Below are positions 1 to 6,037 of a stretch of DNA of 6,123 nt, piece by piece (positions within the stretch are counted from its first letter, which is position 1; every line of letters starts with the position of its first letter). The DNA lies in the NCBI GenBank assembly GCA_003501375.1, contig DNPO01000109.1, positions 140 to 6,262 of the forward strand. Reading direction: 5' to 3'. Made by a program: the position numbers and the translations under genes. Below the pieces are notes generated by a model that was not told the DNA's origin, ran no database searches, and saw only the letters and a list, made by a program, of their open reading frames with translations. Source of the stretch: Candidatus Sumerlaeota bacterium (GTDB taxonomy: Bacteria; Sumerlaeota; Sumerlaeia; UBA8349).

Positions 1-959
1 TTCGTCATGACTATCCAGGGTTTGATGAATGGTTTACAAAATGCAAACGCGAACATCGACAGGCATGGGCGATTTTTGCCCCTAATGAAAAAAACGCAAA
101 AGCCTTTTGCGTTGTTAATCCGGAGAAGGAAGATTTTTCTGTTTGGGGTATTTCAGGGAAAATATTGAAAATTTGCAGTTTCAAGGTTTCAGATAAATAT
201 CGGGGTTTTCGATATGGAGAACTGCTCCTCAAAGCAGTTTTTGATTATGCCCAAAAGAACAAATTTGATTGGCTGTACATAACTGCTTTTGAGGAAAAAG
301 ACCAGATGGTCGATTTTTTAATCGACTTCGGATTTCAATCTATATCTCAAGAAACAAAACTCGGAGAAAGACAGTTTTTCAAACCTTTTACTCCACCGTC
401 AGTGAAGCCCATTGAACTAACACCCCTTGAATACAATATTCGATTTGGCCCTGAAGCGGTAACTTTCGCAAATGTACGGGCTTTTGTTATTCCGATCCGG
501 CCAGAGTTTCGGGGGTTGCTATTTCCTGAGACGGAATCTCAAATTGAACTATTCTTAGGAAATCACGCGTTTGGCAACAGTATTCGAAAGGCCTATCTTT
601 GCAATGCGCAAGTTAGGAAAATAGATGCAGGAGATATTTTGCTTTTCTATGCTTCCGAATCCCCAAGATCGATTGTTGTTGTTGGACTTGCAGAAGAAAC
701 CTCTATTTTTAACAATCCAGATGAAGTTGTTCGCTACGCAGGAAAAAGAACAGTATATTCTTTACCGGACATCAAAGAACTATGTAGAAAAAATGAAGTT
801 CTTGCTATTCTATTCCGGCAGGTAAAGGTACTTGATAAACCTATTACCTACGCAGAGTTAGAAAAAGAAGGCATTCTTAATGCCGGACCTCAATCCATCG
901 TAGGAATAGCAGAGGAAAAGATGCAATGGTTGAAAAATCGCATAGAACTGTCGCGTTAA
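1..959 (+). CDS. GNAT-family N-acetyltransferase fused to a C-terminal PUA-like domain (5' end outside window)
   Basis: The reading frame is open from base 3, so the true start lies upstream; 318 residues are visible. Residues about 1-125 look like a GNAT acetyl-CoA-dependent acyltransferase. A beta strand (KICSFKVS, 56-63) leads into YRGFRYGELLL (66-76), the pyrophosphate-binding motif A, followed by a helix and strand (DWLYITAF) and the closing DFLIDFGFQ. The canonical Q/R-x-x-G-x-G/A has Arg in place of its first Gly. A Pro-rich linker (KPFTPPSVKP, from about 127) precedes residues about 145-318. These resemble a PUA/EVE/ASCH-fold domain: KAYLCN, AGDILLFYASESPRSIVVVG, KRTVYS, ILFRQVKVLDKPI, GPQSI. 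Family knowledge suggests acetylation of an amine substrate, with the PUA-like part binding RNA or a modified nucleotide; the substrate is unknown. It overlaps the ASCH gene by 34 bases, implying co-translation. Base composition is AT-rich compared with pyrC. Assignment of the GNAT part is firm; the C-terminal fold is inferred from pattern. Confidence 0.78.
   Translation, partial: RHDYPGFDEWFTKCKREHRQAWAIFAPNEKNAKAFCVVNPEKEDFSVWGISGKILKICSFKVSDKYRGFRYGELLLKAVFDYAQKNKFDWLYITAFEEKDQMVDFLIDFGFQSISQETKLGERQFFKPFTPPSVKPIELTPLEYNIRFGPEAVTFANVRAFVIPIRPEFRGLLFPETESQIELFLGNHAFGNSIRKAYLCNAQVRKIDAGDILLFYASESPRSIVVVGLAEETSIFNNPDEVVRYAGKRTVYSLPDIKELCRKNEVLAILFRQVKVLDKPITYAELEKEGILNAGPQSIVGIAEEKMQWLKNRIELSR
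911..925 (+). promoter_or_regulatory. Ribosome-binding site choosing the ASCH gene start
   Basis: AGAGGA at 911-916 lies 9 bases before the ATG at 926, inside the end of the upstream acetyltransferase gene. A second in-frame ATG at 959 overlaps the upstream stop codon (TAATG) but has no Shine-Dalgarno-like stretch before it. This favours 926. Residues 1-11 lie outside the conserved domain, so the alternative cannot be fully excluded. Confidence 0.55.
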
Positions 960-1351
960 TGTCTTTCATGCCACGATATGCAAATCTGATTATTCAGGGG
1001 CTGAAAAGTGTGGAATTTAGGAAGACGCGTTTCAAAAGAGAGGTTTCTCATATCGTTATGTATTCTGGTGCACCAGAGATGAAGATCATTGGTATCATAG
1101 AAACAGAGGGATATGAAGAGGACACCCCGTCTTCTTTGTGGAAACGGTTTCATAAAGAAGGCGGGATATCGAAAGAAGATTTTATGAACTATTACGGTGC
1201 CGCTTCAAAGGGTACCGCCATCAAAATAGCCAAATGCATTCCACTAAAAAAGCATTTGAAACTTTCTGCTATCAAGCAAGACCTGCGCCCTCCCCAGAGT
1301 TTCATCTATGTTGATGAAGGTGTCTTGTCCAAATTGATCCCAAGGAATTAG
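926..1351 (+). CDS. Stand-alone ASCH-domain (PUA-like fold) protein
   Basis: This 141-residue protein consists almost wholly of one ASCH domain. The first strand (ALMSFMPRYANLIIQG, 10-25) runs into G25-L-K27-S-V-E30-F-R32, which matches the ASCH signature GxKxxExR. Then come HIVMYSG, a KIIGIIE strand, TPSSLWKRF, a GGISKEDFMNYYG helix, and the C-terminal RPPQSFIYV (121-129). ASCH domains are PUA-related and are thought to bind RNA; some members are reported ribonucleases. No separate catalytic or HTH domain is visible. I recall this sequence type as related to COG4933-like regulators. The gene overlaps the acetyltransferase by 34 bases and ends 3 bases before pyrC, so the three are probably co-transcribed. 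Its composition matches the acetyltransferase, not pyrC. The domain assignment is strong; the biological role is unknown. RNA binding linked to its acetyltransferase partner is my inference. Confidence 0.87.
   Translation: MVEKSHRTVALMSFMPRYANLIIQGLKSVEFRKTRFKREVSHIVMYSGAPEMKIIGIIETEGYEEDTPSSLWKRFHKEGGISKEDFMNYYGAASKGTAIKIAKCIPLKKHLKLSAIKQDLRPPQSFIYVDEGVLSKLIPRN
1342..1346 (+). promoter_or_regulatory. pyrC ribosome-binding site inside the ASCH stop region
   Basis: AAGGA is followed by an 8-base spacer to the pyrC ATG at 1355. The site overlaps the last Arg-Asn codons of the ASCH gene, whose stop TAG is at 1349-1351. Translation of pyrC on a shared transcript therefore probably follows termination of ASCH translation. 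The site also fixes the pyrC start. Confidence 0.65.
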
Positions 1352-1354
1352 AAC

Positions 1355-2650
1355 ATGCCCACCCTGCTTATTCGTAATGGACGCGTTATCGACCCCGCCA
1401 CTCAGCGCGATGAGGTCATCGATATTTTTATCCAGGACGGCAAAATTGCCGACATCGGCGTTGGCTTGCAACACTTCGCCGATGCAACCATCGACGCCAC
1501 GGGCAAGATCGTTACGCCCGGTCTCATCGACATGCACGTCCACCTGCGCGAACCCGGTCGCGAGGACAAGGAAACCATTTTCAGCGGCACCCGTGCTGCC
1601 GCAGCCGGTGGCTTTACCTCCATTTGCCCCATGGCCAACACCGAACCGCCCTGCGACAGCGCCCAAGGCATGCAGTTCCTTCGCGCCCGTTCGCAGGAAC
1701 ATTCCGTGGTCAACATTTTGCCCATCGGAGCCGTGACGCGCGGTCTCAAGGGCGAGGCGATTACTGAATTTGGCGACTTGGTTTATTACGGCGCAGTCGC
1801 GTTCAGCGACGATGGGCACCCAATTATGAACGCGGAGCTGCTCCGTCGTGCGCTGGAATACACCTCCATGTTCAACGCGCCCATCCTCGACCACTGCGAA
1901 GACCTGAACCTTTCCGAGGGGGGCCAAATGCGTGCCGGAGCCGTGGCCTACCGCCTCGGTCTCAAGGGCATTCCCGCTGCGGCCAACAGTTGCCAAGTGG
2001 CGCGCGACATTGTGCTGGCCGAGGAAACCGGCGGGCATATCCACATTTGCCACACCTCCGTTCGCGCCGAGGTGGAGTACATCGCCGTCGCAAAAGCAAA
2101 GGGTATCAAGGTAACGTGCGAAGCCACACCGCACCACCTCACGCTGACCGATGCCTGTATGGAAGGCTACAACACCAATTACAAAATGAGTCCGCCGCTG
2201 GGCAGCGAAGACGACCGTCAGGCCCTGCTGGACGCGCTGCGTTCCGGCGTGGTGGATTGCATCGCCACTGACCACGCGCCGCACAGCGCGATGGAAAAGG
2301 ACCGCGTCATGGCCGAAGCGCCCAACGGCATCATTGGTATGGAAACAGCCTTTCCCGTGCTGTACACCGACCTCGTGCTGAAAAATGAAATCGGGCTTCC
2401 GACGCTGATCGAACGCATGACTGCTGGCCCCGCCCGCGTGCTGCATCTTGCTAAGAAGGGCTCGCTCGCGCTTGGCAAAGATGCCGACGTTTCCATCTTT
2501 GATCTCGACACAGAATACACTGTCAACCCGGACAAATTTTTCAGCCGCAGCCGCAACTGCCCTTGGGCTGGAAAAAAATTGCAGGGAAAAGCCTTTGCGA
2601 CGATTGTTGGTGGAAAAACGGTGTTCCTAAACGGGGAGATTGTGGTATAA
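1355..2650 (+). CDS. pyrC: Dihydroorotase (type I, zinc metalloenzyme)
   Basis: Dihydroorotase reversibly cyclises N-carbamoyl-L-aspartate to L-dihydroorotate, the third step of de novo pyrimidine synthesis, in the cytoplasm. The 431 residues are a full-length type I amidohydrolase. An N-terminal beta-sandwich strand set (LLIRNGRVIDP) precedes the TIM barrel with metal ligands H61 and H63 in DMHVHLREPG. Further ligand or catalytic positions are D153 (FSDDGHPI), H180 (LDHCED), H233 (HICHTS) and D306 (ATDHAPHS). Substrate-contact residues R65 and N95 (MANTEPP) are present. The C-terminal part returns to the beta-sandwich (KDADVSIFDLD, VGGKTVFLNGEIVV). The start is supported by AAGGA 8 bases upstream. 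GC content is about 60 %, in sharp contrast to the two preceding genes. pyrC often follows pyrB, but no pyrB lies immediately upstream here. It could be an inactive pyrC paralogue only if residues were missing, and none are. Confidence 0.97.
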   Translation: MPTLLIRNGRVIDPATQRDEVIDIFIQDGKIADIGVGLQHFADATIDATGKIVTPGLIDMHVHLREPGREDKETIFSGTRAAAAGGFTSICPMANTEPPCDSAQGMQFLRARSQEHSVVNILPIGAVTRGLKGEAITEFGDLVYYGAVAFSDDGHPIMNAELLRRALEYTSMFNAPILDHCEDLNLSEGGQMRAGAVAYRLGLKGIPAAANSCQVARDIVLAEETGGHIHICHTSVRAEVEYIAVAKAKGIKVTCEATPHHLTLTDACMEGYNTNYKMSPPLGSEDDRQALLDALRSGVVDCIATDHAPHSAMEKDRVMAEAPNGIIGMETAFPVLYTDLVLKNEIGLPTLIERMTAGPARVLHLAKKGSLALGKDADVSIFDLDTEYTVNPDKFFSRSRNCPWAGKKLQGKAFATIVGGKTVFLNGEIVV

Positions 2651-2658
2651 ATTCCCAT

Positions 2659-2674
2659 AGGTCTGGCCGGACCT
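2659..2674 (+). repeat. Near-perfect 16-base palindrome in the pyrC-regulator spacer
   Basis: AGGTCTGGCCGGACCT pairs along its whole length with one T-G wobble. It lies in the 51-base gap between pyrC and the receiver gene. No T run follows, so it is not a standard intrinsic terminator. It could be an operator or just a hairpin near the pyrC 3' end. The function is undetermined. Confidence 0.35.
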
Positions 2675-2701
2675 GTCTATCCTCCTGAAGCGAGCCTTCC
2701 C

Positions 2702-3742
2702 ATGACCGACAACAAATGGCGTATTCTTTGCATCGACGATGAACCTGATATTTTGGAAATTCTCAGTTTTGCACTGGGAATAAAACACGAGGTTGTTCTG
2801 GCGCACGACGGTCTCGAAGCCATCGGGCTGCTCGACTTTTGCGATGCCGATTTCATTCTCTGTGACGTGCGCATGCCGAAAATGGATGGTTTTCAAACGG
2901 TGGAATCCATCCGTCGCCACCCCGACTACCTCAGCGTTCCGGTCTTTTTCCTCACCGCTGAAACCGGTGCAGAAATGGCAAAGCGTGGATTTGCCGCAGG
3001 CGGCAATCTGTACCTGAACAAGCCGTTCGATCCCGCGCGCGTGCTCAAAAACATTGAGTTCTTCCTGCAGGAACATGGCAAACAACCGCGTCAGAAACGC
3101 TACTCAGTTGACGAAGTAAACAGTTACGCAGAGAACGGCATCACGCCGCCTCCGGCCAAGGCCACCGTGCCGACTCCATCATTTTTTGCTGTGCCCCATC
3201 CCGAGACCAGCAAACCGCGCGTCATCGTTGTTTGCCAGGAAGCAAACCAACTCAACCGTTTTCATCTGGCCCTCGAAAAAGAATTTGAGTGCGTTGCTTG
3301 TGCTGATCCCGTCGCGTCGCTCCAGCGCCTGTTCAGTTACGAACCCGATGTGCTGGTCATCAACCCGGCCATTCCAAAACTATCTGGTTGGGGACTCGTA
3401 CAAATGATCCGACAGAATGCGCAACTGAAAAATCTGCCCATCATTCTGGTGCAGGATGCGCAGAAGCCTTTCGATATCCGTTTTGTTCCGTCCATCACCG
3501 ATGAAAAGCCGCTCGTTCCCTCCGCCACTGGCTCGGACGTGGTGCAGGCTGTTCAACGCGTAATTAACAAACCAGGTTTTAGAATCCGTTCCAAACATTT
3601 TACCCTAAGCGACTTGGCCGATGAGGAAAAACGTCTGTTGGCCTCTCAAGAACTGGAACTCCAACGCCTCAGCAATCAGGAAGCCAACCTGCGCGAGCGC
3701 TACCAAAAAGTCCAGACATTCATCGACACTAACCTGTATTAA
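2702..3742 (+). CDS. Two-receiver response regulator with degenerate second receiver and C-terminal helical tail
   Basis: The 346-residue protein opens with a complete CheY-like receiver (about 7-125). It has the acidic pair D12-D13 (CIDDEPD), phospho-acceptor D55 (LCDVRMPKMDG), T85 (FFLTAE) and K107 (LNKPF). A linker rich in Pro and polar residues (about 126-171) leads to a second receiver-like unit (about 172-290). There the acidic pair is replaced by Q-E (VVCQEANQ), the acceptor Asp by N221 (VINPAIPKLSGW) and the switch Thr region by LVQDA, while a Lys-Pro (K269-P270) persists. This is probably a pseudo-receiver that binds rather than accepts phosphate. Residues about 302-342 are charged, Leu-rich and helix-forming, likely a short coiled coil. 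No DNA-binding, kinase or enzymatic output domain is seen, so it probably works by protein interaction. No cognate kinase lies in the window. The ATG at 2702 has only a weak purine-rich stretch upstream (GAAGCGAG). Confidence 0.9.
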   Translation: MTDNKWRILCIDDEPDILEILSFALGIKHEVVLAHDGLEAIGLLDFCDADFILCDVRMPKMDGFQTVESIRRHPDYLSVPVFFLTAETGAEMAKRGFAAGGNLYLNKPFDPARVLKNIEFFLQEHGKQPRQKRYSVDEVNSYAENGITPPPAKATVPTPSFFAVPHPETSKPRVIVVCQEANQLNRFHLALEKEFECVACADPVASLQRLFSYEPDVLVINPAIPKLSGWGLVQMIRQNAQLKNLPIILVQDAQKPFDIRFVPSITDEKPLVPSATGSDVVQAVQRVINKPGFRIRSKHFTLSDLADEEKRLLASQELELQRLSNQEANLRERYQKVQTFIDTNLY

Positions 3743-3763
3743 TCTGATCAGCAAAACCCACGA

Positions 3764-3882
3764 AACCGCTAATAAAACAAGATAATTGGAATCACAGGAA
3801 AGACAATGAAAAGACTTTCTGTTTTTTTGGATATTAGCGACCATTAGTGGTTAAGTGTCGTGTGTCCGTGTTTTCGTGTAGT
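3764..3882 (+). repeat. Composite iterated-word repeats in the spacer before asnB
   Basis: Two tandem word families follow each other. ATTAGCGACC then ATTAGTGGTT (10-base period, 3833-3852) is followed by CGTGTGTC, CGTGTTTT and CGTGTAGT (8-base period, 3859-3882). At 3764-3773, AACCGCTAAT is the inverted form of ATTAGTGGTT with one mismatch, and it sits beside CACGAAA, the inverted form of TTTCGTG. The stretch therefore has opposed arms around the possible terminator. I recall similar words as dispersed intergenic repeats in other bacterial genomes, but that cannot be checked here. No transposase is associated. Confidence 0.6.
3795..3828 (+). terminator. Weak candidate intrinsic terminator after the receiver gene
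   Basis: CAGGAAAG (3795-3802) can pair with CTTTCTG (3815-3821), with one bulged G and a 12-base loop. It is followed at once by seven T residues (3822-3828). The stem is short and AT-rich, so termination would be inefficient. Its position, about 50 bases after the receiver stop codon and before asnB, is what one would expect. Confidence 0.35.
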
Positions 3883-3898
3883 TCATATATTTGTAGTT

Positions 3899-3925
3899 AT
3901 CTGTGAAATCTGTGTAATCTGTGGA
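3899..3925 (+). repeat. Triple 9-base repeat ATCTGTGNN immediately before asnB (copy A)
   Basis: ATCTGTGAA, ATCTGTGTA and ATCTGTGGA run head to tail with an exact 9-base period. They end 14 bases before the asnB ATG. The same architecture recurs inverted behind asnB. Its last unit and the following TAAAG occupy the place where a ribosome-binding site is expected. Confidence 0.75.
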
Positions 3926-3939
3926 TAAAGACTTTAAAT

Positions 3940-5826
3940 ATGTGCGGCATCACCGGATACGTCAACCTCGCCCCACCCCAACCCGCCCAGCGAGAAATCC
4001 TCCAGCGCATGGCCAACGCCATCCGTCATCGAGGACCCAATGCGGAGGGAATCTGGACGGGCGGTCCGACAGGATTCGCTCACCGTCGTCTTTCCGTCAT
4101 CGATCTCAGCACGAGTTCCAACCAACCGATGTGTAATGAAGATGAATCGGTCTGGATCGTTTTCAATGGCGAGATTTATAACTATCAGGAATTGCGTGAA
4201 GAACTACTTCGTGCGGGGCACGTTTTTCGTAGCCACGGTGACACCGAAACGCTGATCCACCTGTATGAGCAGGAAGGCGTCGGCATGCTGCGCAAACTGC
4301 GCGGGATGTTCGCATTCGCCATCTGGGACACGCGCACGCAAACGCTCTTTGCCGCACGTGACCGCATCGGCAAAAAGCCTTTTAAATACTACATCGACGA
4401 AAACCATTTTGTTTTCGGCTCCGAAGTCAAAGCCATCGCCCAGCACCCCGCCGTCCGTCTCGAAGTCAGCGATCACGACGTACACCAGTACCTGGGTTTT
4501 GGCTACATGCTGTCGCCCAACACGGGCTTCGAGCGCATCAAAAAATTGCCAGCCGCCCACTACCTGCTCCTGCGCGACGGGCATCTGGAAATCAGCCGCT
4601 ACTGGCGTCTTGACTACCGAAAGCAAACAACTCTGTCAGAAGCAGAATCCGAAGAGCGCATTCTCGAACTGCTCGACGAGTCCACGCGCCTGCGCCTTAT
4701 GAGCGATGTACCGCTGGGTGCATTTCTCTCCGGCGGTGTAGACTCCAGTGCGGTGGTGGCCGCCATGACGCGCCACTCCACCACGCCCGTTCGCACCTTT
4801 TCCATCGGTTTTGACTTTGAAGCCTACAACGAACTTCCCCACGCCCGCGAGGTCGCCGCGCTTTTCAAAACCGATCACACCGAGCATGTGGTCAAGGCAG
4901 ATGCTGCCAGCGTTCTGCCCGAACTGGTTCGTTTGTACGAAGAGCCTTACGGCGATTCTTCTGCACTCCCCAGTTATTATCTTGCACAAGTAACCCGCCA
5001 ATCCGTCACGGTCGCGCTCAACGGTGACGGGGGCGATGAAAACTTCGCGGGTTATCAGCGTTACGACATTTTTATGCGCCTGCTCAACGGCATTCGCACC
5101 GCACAAAAATTTCATCTGGGTTGGGCGCTCAGCGCCGCACCCGCCCTGCCGGGTTCTTTCTTCCACACCATTCGCCGACGTGCCGCAGCAATCGCGCCCC
5201 TGCTCAATGCACCGCTTGCGCAAGTCTATGGCCGCGTGGTCTGCCGCACCAGCGACGAACTCAGCCGCGAACTTTACACCCCTGAATTCTATGCTGCCAT
5301 GCGCGGCTGGCCGCATGCGCGTTTTATGAGCCTCGGCTTTGGCGCGCCGGAAGCGGGCGCGGAACCGCTCCATCAAGCGTTGTTATGGGATGTCGAAAAT
5401 TATCTGGCCGAAGACCTTTGCCCCAAGATGGACGTTGCGACAATGGCTCACGCGCTCGAAGCCCGCTCGCCCTTCCTTGACCATCATTTTCTGGAATTCA
5501 GTGCATCGCTCCCAGCCGCTTGGAAATATTCGCAAGGCGACAAAAAACGCCTGCTGAAAAAGGCGTTGCTGAAAGTGCTCCCGCGTGAAATTCTCTACCG
5601 CAAAAAACAGGGCTTCGGCATCCCGGTGCATGATTGGTTCCGTGGCGACCTGCGACCTCTTTTTGAGGACACGGTTCTCGCACCCTCCAGTCGCATTCGC
5701 GCCTACCTGTCCTCTGCCGCACTCGACAAACTATTCCAGTCGCACCTCGCCAAACGCACGGATGAAGGCTACCGTCTCTGGACGTTGCTCACGCTGGAAC
5801 TTTGGTTGCGAAACGCGGGGAAATAA
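3940..5826 (+). CDS. asnB: Asparagine synthase (glutamine-hydrolysing)
   Basis: This class II glutamine amidotransferase and synthetase moves ammonia from glutamine to an aspartate-type carboxylate activated by ATP. The N-terminal glutaminase domain (about 2-190) has the nucleophile C2 exposed once Met1 is removed, R50 (HRRLSVIDL), N76-G77-E78 (FNGEIYN) and D101 (HGDTET). The synthetase domain (about 235-625) has the ATP-pyrophosphatase loop SGGVDSS (264-270), NGDGGDENFAGY, the MDVATMAHALEARSPFLDH segment and the KKQGFGIPVHDWF segment near the end. All hallmark motifs are present and 628 residues is a usual length. HRGPN replaces the usual HRGPD at 30-34. The start is fixed by the need for Cys2. 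No good Shine-Dalgarno is seen; GGATAAAG from the flanking repeat is the nearest purine stretch. With a glycosyltransferase-like gene following, it may amidate a glycan or peptide precursor in a polysaccharide cluster, rather than serve only asparagine supply. Confidence 0.94.
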   Translation: MCGITGYVNLAPPQPAQREILQRMANAIRHRGPNAEGIWTGGPTGFAHRRLSVIDLSTSSNQPMCNEDESVWIVFNGEIYNYQELREELLRAGHVFRSHGDTETLIHLYEQEGVGMLRKLRGMFAFAIWDTRTQTLFAARDRIGKKPFKYYIDENHFVFGSEVKAIAQHPAVRLEVSDHDVHQYLGFGYMLSPNTGFERIKKLPAAHYLLLRDGHLEISRYWRLDYRKQTTLSEAESEERILELLDESTRLRLMSDVPLGAFLSGGVDSSAVVAAMTRHSTTPVRTFSIGFDFEAYNELPHAREVAALFKTDHTEHVVKADAASVLPELVRLYEEPYGDSSALPSYYLAQVTRQSVTVALNGDGGDENFAGYQRYDIFMRLLNGIRTAQKFHLGWALSAAPALPGSFFHTIRRRAAAIAPLLNAPLAQVYGRVVCRTSDELSRELYTPEFYAAMRGWPHARFMSLGFGAPEAGAEPLHQALLWDVENYLAEDLCPKMDVATMAHALEARSPFLDHHFLEFSASLPAAWKYSQGDKKRLLKKALLKVLPREILYRKKQGFGIPVHDWFRGDLRPLFEDTVLAPSSRIRAYLSSAALDKLFQSHLAKRTDEGYRLWTLLTLELWLRNAGK

Positions 5827-5833
5827 AAAAACG

Positions 5834-5868
5834 AAAGACAGTCCGCAGATTGCGCAGATGTCGCAGAT
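5834..5868 (-). repeat. Triple 9-base repeat ATCTGCGNN after asnB, inverted (copy B)
   Basis: On the minus strand this reads ATCTGCGAC, ATCTGCGCA and ATCTGCGGA with an exact 9-base period (5842-5868), then CTGTCTTT (5834-5841). It begins 7 bases after the asnB stop. It is the inverted counterpart of copy A before asnB, differing mainly by C for T in the word, and it shares its distal end with copy C at 6038-6055. Confidence 0.75.
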
Positions 5869-5877
5869 TACCCCCCG

Positions 5878-5958
5878 TTTAAGACAGGATTTACAAGATT
5901 AACAAGATGAAAAACCCAACAAATAAAATCTTGTTCATCTTGTAAATCTTGTCTTAAA
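5878..5958. repeat. 31-base inverted repeat with a 19-base loop
   Basis: The left arm (5878-5908) and right arm (5928-5958) are inverted copies with two differences in 31, one of them a G-T wobble. Each arm is itself three 9-base units: GACAGGATT, TACAAGATT, AACAAGATG on the left, and nearly the same words on the minus strand of the right arm. Transcripts from either side could form a long AT-rich hairpin. No T run follows directly, so termination is possible but not assured. It may instead protect mRNA ends or be a mobile repeat. Confidence 0.8.
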
Positions 5959-6037
5959 AGAAGTAGGCGTTGTTTTTGCCGGTTTTTTTGCGCCCTTTAC
6001 GAGAGAATCGGGTTTAGGGTTTTGAAGTTCTGTTTAA

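Noticed and set aside
165..167. TTG at 165 as the start of the acetyltransferase gene
   Set aside because: The same frame is open back to base 3 and encodes plausible GNAT sequence before it (YPGFDEWF, AWAIFAPNE). Starting at 165 would remove the first half of the domain.
1244..2446. A 400-codon open frame on the minus strand across pyrC
   Set aside because: It is the antisense shadow of a complete, motif-rich dihydroorotase. Its translation is His- and Gly-rich, with no recognisable domain and no start signal.
3806..3847. A 13-codon open frame with an AGGA-like site upstream, a possible leader peptide before asnB
   Set aside because: It overlaps the candidate terminator, has no run of regulatory codons such as Asn, and lies within repeat sequence. 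Chance is the simpler reading.
3833..3925. Regular repeats read as a CRISPR array
   Set aside because: Units are 8-10 bases in direct tandem without unique spacers, and no cas gene is present.
4636..5376. A 246-codon open frame on the minus strand within asnB
   Set aside because: It lies wholly opposite the conserved synthetase domain and shows no coherent domain. Long antisense frames are common in GC-rich genes.
5966..5994. GGCG ... CGCC around T-rich runs as a terminator after asnB
   Set aside because: The stem would be only four pairs with a 21-base loop, and the T run lies inside the loop rather than after the stem.
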